Assembly: GCF_963855985.1 (NCBI RefSeq)
Contig: NC_087104.1
Coordinates: 3,844,001 to 3,908,000, forward strand
Origin: Ostrinia nubilalis
Lineage: Eukaryota; Arthropoda; Insecta; Lepidoptera; Crambidae
DNA length: 64,000 nucleotides
Direction of reading: 5' to 3'
The position numbers and the translations under genes were made by a program. Positions within the stretch are counted from its first letter, which is position 1, and every line of letters starts with the position of its first letter. The notes beneath the pieces are model-generated. The model was not told where the DNA came from and ran no database searches. It worked only from the letters and a program-made list of their open reading frames with translations. Below, in pieces: positions 1 to 12,400 of this stretch.

Positions 1-1213
1 TAAACAATAAATTATAGGAACTACAATATGCTGTCATAGGTAGAACTGCTAAAAAGCTTGTACTTACGTACTTATTTCTTTTTAGTTACTAACTCTACAA
101 GGTAGCTATATTTTAACCACAAAACACCTAACTAACCTCTCGCCTTTTAATAACCATGGGATTAACAATCCATTACAAATTCTACCAGAAGTAACTGACA
201 AAGATCCTAACTAAATAATATCACTGAAGTTTAATAGCTTCTGAAAGGTGGGTGGAAGTGGGTGAATGAAGTACCTAAATAAAGACTCCAGAAGGCCCTA
301 CAATGAATTTATCCATTGTATGTACAACATAATATAAAATACAAGTAAGTTTTTGTAATTAAATAAGGGTCCGCGTACGCTTGGGAACGCAATAAGTTTC
401 AGAGGACAGCAAAGAACAGCAAGTAGAGCCAAGTCAATAAGTTCCGAACGTGGTCGGATTATTTTTAAGAAGCGTTAGAAATAATTAGAATAGAATACCA
501 ATTGAACCCATCGAACAAGACTGTAATTTCGTAGGCTACTCGATTTTAATAATAGCAGATAAGAGACGCTACGGTTCATATCTTGGCTTACGCGCACCCT
601 TTATAGTAGACTATTCTAATAAAATAAATTAGTCCATATAACTAACTCCTTGAGAGCCTACTTGATTTGCACTCTAAAAACGTATTGCTCTTAAGAACCC
701 TCGCATCTGACCTACGCAAATTGAAAACTTGACCTTTATGATAAGCGATGCGAAGTCTGGCTCGCTTCGATGGGGTTAACAAACTACCCTCCTGCTTTTG
801 ACTTGACTTTATTATGAAATCAATTTTTATAAATTATTAATGATATCCCATTTTTATTATAAAAAAGTGTTTCATAATCAGACGCAATAAAGAATTTGGT
901 ACCTATTAGATATTGTTTTTACTCTACTATCAACCTTTAACCTATTACTTATAAGCGTGATAAATTTTATTTTAAATTAATTAACCCACTTTTAATATAC
1001 GAATATATTAATATTTGCTCATAAGTACACTAGTACCTAAACTAATTATAATATTTTTTATTTTTTAATATTTATAAGATTACAAAAACATTTTAGTGTG
1101 AAAAACATAGAGTCGCGCTTCATTCAAAGCGTGACTGAATTTTGACAACGTAAGAGCTCTACTCGAAAACTTACTTACTTAGGTAAGTACAAGTAACTTT
1201 GTTTATAACTTAC

Positions 1214-1292
1214 CTTCGTCCATGGTGAGGGCCTGACCAGCTGCCACCACGGCAAGAAGCGCTAGCGTCCGCCACATGACTTTGCAAGCCAT
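1214..1292 (-). CDS. First coding exon of a secreted protein (partial, runs off the left edge)
   Basis: The exon starts at the ATG at 1292-1290 and ends at a good donor (GAAG|gtaagtt, exon end at 1214). It encodes about 26 residues. After a short polar start (MACKVMWR) comes a hydrophobic stretch (TLALLAVVAAG) ending in small residues, which is a typical signal peptide with cleavage near AAGQA. The intron enters in phase 1 right after the mature N-terminus (LTMDE). Small secreted insect proteins such as odorant-binding proteins often have this layout, but no diagnostic residue is visible in this window, so the family is unknown. Bases 1-1213 would be its first intron. I see no other exon there. 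Confidence 0.6.
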
Positions 1293-1299
1293 GTCTCCG

Positions 1300-1325
1300 C
1301 TGACAATAGAGAAATATTTTTTATA
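1300..1325 (-). promoter_or_regulatory. Possible TATA box and initiator for the secreted-protein gene
   Basis: On the minus strand a TATAAAA lies at 1325-1319 and a TCAG initiator-like tetramer about 24 bases downstream at 1303-1300. That would leave a 5' leader of only about 9 bases before the ATG. The spacing is a little short for an arthropod TATA/Inr pair, so this is tentative. Confidence 0.3.
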
Positions 1326-2648
1326 AATTAGTTCAGTAACTGTTCTTACCTATCTACTTACTTACTTTTAAAAGCTTAGACATTAAATTTTATGAGAACC
1401 AAAGATTGTTGCGACTAATTTCTGCGAATTAATTTGAATAACATTTTAGATAGCGTCCAAGAAATTTGACCAACTGAACATAGGAAGTAGGAGCCAGAAG
1501 AAAATAAAGGTCATTTCCCACCAATTTTTAGTATATTTTTTTAAACTTCTCGTAAGTATTTTAATTGGCCAGTGATAAAGTTACAGAAAAGACGACAAAA
1601 TAAACTCAGGTTGAGTACAGATTATAATACTAATCATAGGTATTAGTTATGTTATTTTAGAACCAACTAAACCAAAACACATCACATTACATTAAAATCA
1701 TCACAAGATAAAATAAAAAGTTACCGCGTATTCCGCGTACCGATTTCCCGCGTAAATTATTTGTACCGCGAAGCGACGAGAGCGCGTGCGCGGTGTGCTT
1801 ACGCGCTTCTCGACTGGCCCGATTGAGATACACACAAGCTGATGCCAATGAATGGCCAGTTATCACAAAATTTATGTAATTAATTTCATTATGCCGCTTA
1901 ACCTCGACGCCTACATCATCCAATAAAGGAATAGTGTGAACTTAGTCAAAGCTCGATTGAATTTTAATATTAATTTTCACATTTTATGTCTAATCACCAT
2001 GGGTAAGGTAGGTGAAGCCCTACCCAAGTCAGCTGAAAGTATTCCAGAATATAAAATATTTAACAGCCTTAGATATTTAAGAAGTTAACAGCTATTTTCA
2101 AACACTTTATTTTTTGGTATCCCCGTTTAACTCTTTCTTTATCCTTTTTTCACATTTTTTTTTCCAAAATAATATAAGTCTCCAAAACCATTTGACTTCT
2201 AGAGGAAATTTCATCAAAATTGGTTCAGCATTTTGTGTGCAAAGCAAACCACCTAACCAACTGACAGCATCTCGATATTTAATTTAAAGTTCGCGCCAAT
2301 AGGTTTTATGACGAGTACATAGAGTACATGATAAATAAAAATGAGAATAAAATATCTCAGTGATATCGAAATTATTTTATATTGCAATCAAAGATACATT
2401 TACTCAAAATTCATGTAAAATTAAAATTATTGGACAATGATAATACGCAAATAACAATATTCAATACCGTTATTTTACCGTTCATGTCTAGCTTTATAAC
2501 CACAAACACGATAGAATCTCATAATTTTCTTTATGTTGGTAACGACGTTAAAAAAAAGAAATCATCAGTTTGTCTATGTCAATGTTTGAGTGATTTGTCT
2601 GCAATAGTAAATGTCATTCTAGTATTTTTTGAGCTCAATAATATCAGG
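1326..2648. other. Intergenic region between divergent genes
   Basis: AT-rich DNA between the minus-strand secreted-protein exon and the plus-strand Caspar start. There is a small GC-rich island at about 1725-1830 with several CGCG steps. No convincing coding exon was seen. The short ORFs here lack splice or conservation support. Confidence 0.5.
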
Positions 2649-5600
2649 ATGGCAGAGAATAGAGAGGAAATTCTTGCAAATTTTCAGGTAAATACGTATT
2701 GACTTATTAGTTTCATTATCAATTTAAAATATTTATTGTTGAATTCGAATCTGTGAAGGTTATGTCGTGAATAACAACAGTGACTAGGATTCTCCTTTAT
2801 CTCTTTGTACTTTTCACTTGAAGATATTTGGAATGGTTTTTCTAGAAATTTATTCAATTCCCGTTAAGTGGGCTGAAGTTCTAGCTGTCCTGTTTGTGTG
2901 GAAATGAGCGTGATGTAACTTTAAATCCAGCATCCTTTATTCGTTCTTTGTGCATAGTTAATTTCTTCGTAGAAACAAAGTTACTGCGTTACAAGGTAAA
3001 CGTCGTTAACTTTACTACGCTCTATTATTGCGCCCTAATTAACATTATCAAGATACTTTATATGTATTTCCTGATATCTTGTAGTGTAACAAACTGACCC
3101 TCCATGGTGTTTTATAGGGAATAACAGCCATAGAAGATGTTGCAGAAGCAATATATCACCTGGAAGAAGCCAACTGGGACTTGCTTGTAAGTAGAAACCT
3201 TTGTGAGACTATATTTTTACTATATTCATTTTCCTCCACTGCAATCTGCAATGTCATCATCCTCAGTAAAATCAAAAGGTTTACAAATCATGGTGTTTAT
3301 TACTAGCAATAGTAATGTAAACAAAGCAATGCATGCACATGATATTTATCCTTCTAAATGTGTTCATTTGTATCTGCCATTATGAACATTTATGTTAATT
3401 TTCGAATCAACAAAACTAAAGAAATATCATTAAATAAGTAAACCTTATATCATAATTGACCAGTCTGGACGGGTAATTGTAAAATTATTTGATATTATTT
3501 ATTACCCAAGTCATAAAGAACAAGATTTATTTTGCACACTATCATAAAGATAAATTATAAACAACAAAGGGGAATCAAATTTATTGTTACTATGTAATTT
3601 GACATTATATTTTATACTTGTAACATGTTTTTAATGAATGCAATCATTTATCTGGCTTCCATTTCCGTTGCATTATACTAATCCATTAACCCATTTTGCT
3701 AAAAACATAGTTCAGTATTGATCTTTCTTATTTATAAGTAGTATTGAATAATGATGGGACAACTTTGCAAAAAACCTTAAGCCAGGAAGCTTCCATAATT
3801 AGTGTCCTTCTTCTGCCCGATAGGGATTGGACATACTGTCCAAAATTATTTGAATGTTCCTTATGTATGTACAGACAATGGCATGTCAACATAACCACTA
3901 TGGGTTCTTGTGCAGTTGTAATAGGGGCGAGTTTGCAACAAAAATGGGTAACCTGATGTGCTGTTGTGTGTACAATGCATATAGCAATAAAGAATTTAAA
4001 TTTAATATCATTCTTATCAATAGAGCGTAAATAAATAAGAAATTATCTTCATTTGACATGAACACAACAATACCTACAAAGTAATTTAAAATTTGTTTGA
4101 GACAAACAATACTGCAATCAATTAGGTACCTACTTGCCATCAGAAACTTGTAACATAATGATGTCTGTACTGTATGCATTACTTCATCTCTAATGCATAG
4201 TTTCAAAACAAATTACCTAATGTTTTTATACATTAACATTTGTACATACCTACCTACATGACTCACTGAATAAATTGTATTAGACATAAAATGGCAGCAT
4301 TACTGCCTTAATTAAGTGACACTGCTAATGGTAGTTAAATTAATATTTGATCAGATTTTGTAGCATTTGCCATGACTGTGTTTTCACTTAATAGTGTCAT
4401 GCATATTTTGTTTGATGGATAGCATATTGATTTTATATCCATTGTGTAGTACTCACAGAACAAAGCTTTGCTTTGTTTGGGATCCACTGCTTGACCGCCA
4501 ATTAAAATCCAACCAGTAAAGGTCAAGTTTTTCCTGGGGGATAGTTAAACTGTCATTGCACCCGCAACAAAATGGCTGGACTCAATAGAAACGAAAGTCC
4601 GGTCGCCGAGCAGTGAGTGTGCGAACGCGACAGCAATATAATTACGCACGAGCGATAAGGATGGGCAGCTTGAGGTCATTGTACGAAATTCTATCTGCTC
4701 GGCGTTCGGACTTTGTCATTGTCCGAAATTTTATCTGCTCGGCGTTCGGACTTTAGATGAGTTGATGATGATGATATAAATTTTATAGGCCGCCATCAAC
4801 CGAGTGATGCCACAGGACGGCAGCAGCTCGTCGGCGCGCAACAACGACACGCACGACGTCGAGATGATCGACGACGATATATCTGTGATAACTCCAAAAA
4901 CTCACCCACCTGGTAAGACCATTATACCACAAACTTTGTATCACGACAGTAGAGCAGGAAAGAGTAGTCCGAATCACGTGGACCTAAGGTGCAGATTTGA
5001 TTGAGATGATTGAAAGACTTCACGGAAATTAATCTCACTTAGGTTCGATGAAATGTTCACCTTATAACCCACAGCATGTGGTTGTACCTCTAAATTTGCA
5101 GTTGGGCTTGTTCTCTCAGCTGATTAGCAACCTCCAATTTTGCCTAGTAAACTTAATTTTTTTTATTTAAAAAAATACAGGGTGCTACAAATGCCCTGCT
5201 AAATTGTTAAACACACTTACTGTTACACTCATGGTGATATTATAATGAACAGCTCTATTAAGAAAGAAGAAATGTAGTCTTTTTATGAATAGGATATGAC
5301 ATGTTTCACCTCGAGGTATATTTCTACTTACATGTATATCTAATACACATTGTTATTATTTGTCTGTTTAGATCGGGAAGACAGCAATCAAGCGTCGACC
5401 TCATCGCCTAGAAATAGTTCCACTGATTTGCTAGAGTTCCAAGTTCACTTTAATAATAAGTTGCACGATGTCAAAATGTCCCCCGTGGCCACAGTTGGTA
5501 AGTATTTCCATATTTTTATTTATTACTAGCTTTTGCCCGCGGTTTTACCCGCGTGAAATTTAGTTTATCACAGACCGTCATAAATTATAGCCTATATGTT

Positions 5601-6424
5601 ATTCTGGGTTATAAACAATAATACTGTAAAGAAAGAGTAACAAACATCCACACAAACTTTCGCATTTATAATATTAGTAGGATTAGTAGGATGTTAATGT
5701 AGATAAAGGACTGTTTTTAAGAGATAAGCATGCAGAATTACAGGAAAATAAAAAAAACTCAGGAATTACTATTTAGCTGTTTAGAAATCTTATCTCGTAA
5801 CATTATCTAAACATAATAGAAGCATGACAATAGAAAATGATCAATTCAATTTGGAGTACCGACAGCTACAATACAAATGTGTGGCACAAAGTTACATTTC
5901 TGCTTAGCTATTAATGTTGACCTACTTTATTGTCATGCTAGGTATTTACCTTATTACCAATTCACTTCACCATCGACCTGCATTGAAATCTATTTTTAAC
6001 TGAATAAGTCAACATATTTCAAAGCTGTGACTTGAGACACCCATGTATCTTTCTAGCACTCATGAATATATTGAATTGCATCACTAACAAAAGTACATAT
6101 ACCAAATGACAAGAAATTTACAAAAATGACGCACGATTTATTTGTAGTGGATGAAGATTTCAACTTTGTTGTTTTGATGTTTTAAAAATTGATGAGAATT
6201 ACTGGACGAAGATATAAGTCTATTAATTTTAACGGCAATGTTATTCATATACAACCAGTATCTAGAAAATATTTCCAGTGCATACAAATCAAGATAGCAT
6301 GGATGGCACTTAACTCTCCAGACACTGCACCATTACTCTAAAAAGTATAAAGAATATTATGAAATAAGATTTTGAGCTGAAAAAAAGAACGATTGAAAGA
6401 AATATTCATCACATCCCATTTCAT

Positions 6425-6467
<43 letters not shown>

Positions 6468-9400
6468 TAATCTGCTTGAAGGCTTACAGAAAGTCCAACG
6501 CGCCAACAAGTTATACAATACAGATAATTTATAATAGCAATTTCAATATGTAAAATTGTCAAATAATTAAAACTATAAATTAAATAATAGTCAAATAACA
6601 TTAAAATTAAATACATAAAATAATTAAGTCCAAAATAGAATGTCATACCTAAGACTACTAATAAGAATAAGAGATAAATACATTTATGTCCAGAGATCAA
6701 TGTCAAAGTTATTCAAAGTTATTACTTACTTCATGTGAATTATCAACTGTTGTGTTGCTCGTTCTACATCCATTTAATACAACATGTATTTTTTAGGTGA
6801 TTTAAAAAAGCGCATAGAGTCAGTATGCGGCGTGCCAGTGTGCCGACAACAGATCTCAGGGCTGGGCGGGTCCAAGGCCACGACGGGCGCACTGCTGGGC
6901 AACCTGGGGCTGCCTCGCAACGCCGTGTTGCGGCTCAAGGCCGCCGACCAGATCATGGCTGACGACGAGTGAGTGAACTATTGTTATTGTAAGTATAGTC
7001 TGGGCTGGGCGGCTCCAAGGCAGACGGGCGCACTGCTGGGCAACCTGGGGCTGCCTCGCAACGCCGTGTTGCGGCTCAAGGCCGCCGACCAGATCATGGC
7101 TGACGACGAGTGAGTGAACTATTGTTATTGTAAGTATAGTCTGGGCTGGGCGGCTCCAAGGCAGACGGGCGCACTGCTGGGCAACCTGGGGCTGCCTCGC
7201 AACGCCGTGTTGCGGCTCAAGGCCGCCGACCAGATCATGGCTGACGACGAGTGAGTGAACTATTGTTATTGTAAGTATAGTCTGGGCTGGGCGGCTCCAA
7301 GGCAGACGGGCGCACTGCTGGGCAACCTGGGGCTGCCTCGCAACGCCGTGCTGCGGCTCAAGGCCGCCGACCAGATCATGGCTGACGATGAGTGAGTGTA
7401 CTATTGTTATTGTAAGTATAGTCTGGGCTGGGCGGCTCCAAGGCAGACGGGCGCACTGCTGGGCAACCTGGGGCTGCCTCGCAACGCCGTGCTGCGGCTC
7501 AAGGCCGCCGACCAGATCATGGCTGACGACGAGTGAGTGAACTATTGTTATTGTAAGTATAGTCTGGGCTGGGCGGCTCCAAGGCTGACGGGCGCACTGC
7601 TGGGCAACCTGGGGCTGCCTCGCAACGCCGTGCTGCGGCTCAAGGCCGCCGACCAGATCATGGCCGACGACGAGTGAGTGAACTATTGTTATTGTAAGTA
7701 TAGTCTGGGCTGGGCGGCTCCAAGGCTGACGGGCGCACTGCTGGGCAACCTGGGGCTGCCTCGCAACGCCGTGCTGCGGCTCAAGGCCGCCGACCAGATC
7801 ATGGCCGACGACGAGTGAGTGAACTATTGTTATTGTAAGTATAGTCTGGGCTGGGCGGCTCCAAGGCTGACGGGCGCACTGCTGGGCAACCTGGGGCTGC
7901 CTCGCAACGCCGTGCTGCGGCTCAAGGCCGCCGACCAGATCATGGCCGACGACGAGTGAGTGAACTATTGTTATTGTAAGTATAGTCTGGGCTGGGCGGC
8001 TCCAAGGCTGACGGGCGCACTGCTGGGCAACCTGGGGCTGCCTCGCAACGCCGTGCTGCGGCTCAAGGCCGCCGACCAGATCATGGCCGACGACGAGTGA
8101 GTGAACTATTGTTATTGTAAGTATAGTCTGGGCTGGGCGGCTCCAAGGCTGACGGGCGCACTGCTGGGCAACCTGGGGCTGCCTCGCAACGCCGTGCTGC
8201 GGCTCAAGGCCGCCGACCAGATCATGGCCGACGACGAGTGAGTGAACTATTGTTATTGTAAGTATAGTCTGGGCTGGGCGGCTCCAAGGCTGACGGGCGC
8301 ACTGCTGGGCAACCTGGGGCTGCCTCGCAACGCCGTGCTGCGGCTCAAGGCCGCCGACCAGATCATGGCCGACGATGAGTGAGTGTACTATTGTTATTGT
8401 AAGTATAGTCTGGGCTAGGCGGGTCCAAGGCCACGACGGGCGCACTGCTGGGCAACCTGGGGCTGCCTCGCAACGCCGTGCTGCGGCTCAAGGCCGCCGA
8501 TCAGATCATGGCCGACGACGAGTGAGTGAACTATTGTTATTGTAAGATTGTCTGGGCTGGGCGGCTCCAAGGCAGACGGGCGCACTGCTGGGCAACCTGG
8601 GGCTGCCCCGCAACGCCGTGCTGCGGCTCAAGGCCGCCGACCAGATCATGGCCGACGACGAGTGAGTGAACTATTGTTATTGTAAGTATAGTCTGGGCTG
8701 GGCGGCTCCAAGGCAGACGGGCGCACTGCTGGGCAACCTGGGGCTGCCCCGCAACGCCGTGCTGCGGCTCAAGGCCGCCGACCAGATCATGGCCGACGAA
8801 GAGTGAGTCATTATCACTTCTTCTATTTGTTTCTTTATTTTCTACTTCTTAGACGACTCGACAGGCACAATCCGTCGCCATCCATACCACCCTTTATAAC
8901 TCCTGGTGTTTACTTTTGAAATAAAGATTTGAATTTGAATAAGGGCTATCGTTTTTATACTTAACCACTGGTGATTGACATGATTGTTCTCTCCAGTGGC
9001 GACATCCTGCGATATGCGATAGTCCTCCTACCGCTTCGGCGCTCACCAGATGGCGCCACTGTCTTCGCTTGCTAGTGGTGACTTGTTAGTGACAGTGACA
9101 TTATTCTACAGTGGTGCTACGCTAAAACGATAGCTCTCATTGAATTGTTAAAAAAGACAGTGATGTCGTCGGCATAGTTAGCGTTTTGACAACTCATAAA
9201 GTATGTCTATTGATTTCTACCAAGACTGATTACCTGATCTACAATCCGATCGAGCTAACAGCACACCTCGTTAGACTCCCTCGCACTCACCCGCACACCA
9301 CCCTGCGTTTGCTCCGTCCATACCAGAGCGTCGATGTAACGTCACGGCTGCCACGTGCGCATTTAAATCGATCGGGTTGTATGCTAGGGTTTGATTGTAG

Positions 9401-12400
9401 TTTAAAACTTTAAAGCAACTAATCCAATTTTAACTCTTCCTTAACTGTTTAGGCGGGTTTTAGAATCGCGCTGACCGCTCGCTGATCGTCGGCGCTGACA
9501 GATCAATATGTATGTAACTGAAGGGAACGTTTTTGAGTGACGCTGATCGCTCGGCGTCGACGCTTCATACATTTCGGCAGTCAGCGCTGACGGTTAGCGT
9601 GTGTCAGCGTGACTCTAAAACCAACTTTGACAAGCCTTAACTTTTCCTACCGTTGCAGGGTGGCCGAGAGACTGACAACCACATACGTGCTGCACGTGAA
9701 GCACGACGACAAGGACTACACGCTCAAGTACCCCGGCACCAAGACCGTGCAGGAGGTCAAGAACGACATCTACTCGCTCACAGACATACCCGTGCGGCAT
9801 CAGGTAACTTGGGATATTAATTGTAACATTCGTATGTTATGTTAGCTAAAAGTACACTTTCGTGTATCGTAGTAGGTCTCAGTAGCGCAAGCCGTGTGCG
9901 CCCGCCTATTAATACACACGCATCTTGAAACCCGTTTTAGGCTACGATCTCCTACAAATGCTATACGCGGCGCCCAACGTCAAAATTTGAAGGAACAACA
10001 GTACATTGTAACTAGGCCTCGGTACGCATCTGCTCCACACTGGGCTACTCATACTATTTTTCGAGCTTTAGCGTAGGCACTTATGCTAGCCCCACACATT
10101 GGGTATATTGGCTCCAAGTCTTGGGTTTAATATACCAATATTTGGTAACAGAGTTCTTCGTTTCCAAGATTTTTACATACAGGGTGGAATTTTGTAATGC
10201 CACCTGGAGGGAAAGTACTCTTAATACTGTAGATAGAAAATTTTACTGAAAGAAAACATTCCTTTATTTTTGAAAAGAAAGAGATCTGCATTCAAAGATT
10301 TTCGAAATTTTTTCGAATATTCACTACCATTCCATACAACTTTCTGTAACATAATTAAAATAATTCAAGATTTCATGGTTTTCCTTTTATTTGATTTATC
10401 AAGTTTGTTAGAGAGATTTCATCCTTATACTTAATCCTAACGATCGATGTAATAAAAATACAGGGTGTAATTTTTAACAGATTTTACTTGGTTCGATTCC
10501 CGGGTGTGGCAAGCAATTTTTTCGAAATCTTTGAATGCAGTTCTGTTTCTTTTCAAAAATAAAGGAATGTTTTCTTTGAGAAAATTTTTCTATCTACAAT
10601 ATTAAGAGTACTTTCCCTCCAGGTGGCATTTCAAAATTCCACCCTGTATACTCATAACAACAAGTTATTGTAATTTGATTCTTACTCCACCACTATACGG
10701 CTGCGTTTCCTTCCAGTCGTGGACGGGGTGGCCAGCAGTATCGGAGCTGGACGACACGGTGCTGGCGATGATGGGGCTTGACCCTTAACTAGCACCTAGT
10801 CTTGCTTGGTATACTTTACCTTCTGGTCTTGTAATAGGGTTGAAAATCTCCCGTCACATTCTCAACGTTCGACTCTCAGTTGTCTCACTTGACGGTTGCA
10901 ATTTGATCCTTACTCCACCACTATACGGCTGTATTTCCTTCCAGTCGTGGACGGGCTGGCCGGCGGTGTCTGGGCTGGACGACACTGTGCTGAACTAGCA
11001 CCTAGTCTTGCCTGATATACTCCACCTTCTGCTCTTGTAATACGGTTGAAAATCTCCCTTCACATTCTCAACGTGCGACTCTCAGTTGTCTCACTTGACG
11101 GTTGTAATTTTATCCTTACTCCACCACTATATGGTTGCGTTTCCTTCCAGTCGTGGACGGGCTGGCCGGCGGTGTCTGGGCTGGACGACACTGTGCTGAA
11201 CTAGCACCTAGTCTTGCCTGATATACTCCACCTTCTGTTCTTGTAATACGGGTGAAAATCTCCCGTCACATTCTCAACGTTCGACTCTCAGTTGTCTCAC
11301 TTGACGGTTGTAATTTGATCCTTACACCACCACTATACGGTTGCGTTTCCTTCCAGTCGTGGACGGGCTGGCCGGCGGTGTCTGGGCTGGACGACACGGT
11401 GCTGGCGATGGTGGGGCTTCTTGACCCTTAACTAGGACCTAGTCTTGCTCGATATACTCTACCTTCTGCTCTTGTAATACGGTTGAAAATCTCACGTCAC
11501 ATTCTCAACGTTCGACTGCCAGTTGCTACACTTGACGGTTGTAAATTGATCCTTACTCCACCACTATACGGCTGCGTTTCCTTCGAGTCGTGGACGCGGT
11601 GGCCAGCAGTATCGGGGCTGGACGATAGTGGAGCTAGAGTTTAAACTAGCACTTAGTCTGGCTTGATATACTCCACCTTCTGCTCTTGTAATACGGTTGA
11701 AAATCTCCCGTCACATTCTCAACGGTCGCCTCCCAGTTGTAATGTAATTTGATCCTTGTTCCACCACTATACGGCTGCGTTTCCTTCCAGTCGTGGACGG
11801 GCTGGCCAGCAGTGTCTGGGCTGGACGACACGGTGCTGGCGATGGTGGAGCTAGAGCTTAAACTAGCACCTAGTCTTGCTTGATATACCACCTTCTGCTC
11901 TTATAATACGGTTGAAAATCTCCCGTCACATTCCCAACGTTCGACTCCCAGTTGTAATGTAATTTGATCCTTACTCCACCACTATACGGCTGCGTTTCCT
12001 TCCAGTCGTGGACGGGCTGACCAGCAGTATCGGGGCTGGACGACACGGTGCTGAAAATCTCCCGTCATTTTCCCAGTGCTTGAGTCATCACTTGACGGTT
12101 GTAATTTGATCCTTACTCCACCACTATACGGCTGCGTTTCCTTCCAGTCGTGGACGGGCTGGTCAGCAGTATCGGGGCTGGACGACACGGTGCTGGCGAT
12201 GGTTGGGCTAGAGCTTAAACTAGCACCTAGTCTTGTTTAATATACTCAACCTTCTGTTCTTGTAATACGGGTGAAAATCTCCCAACGTTCGACTCCCAGT
12301 TGCTCCACTTGACGGTTGTAATTTGATCCTTACTCCACCACTATACGGTTGCGTTTCCTTCCAGTCGTGGACGGGCTGGCCGTCGGTGTCTGGGCTGGAC

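Noticed and set aside
6856..8445. Long antisense frame over the exon 5 array as a real protein
   Set aside because: It exists only because the repeat unit is a multiple of three; the sense strand is clearly a coding exon fragment with donors. No start context or splice logic supports it.
10480..10520. A true tRNA gene
   Set aside because: Only the T-arm / B-box part is present; no acceptor stem, anticodon arm or A box was found around it.
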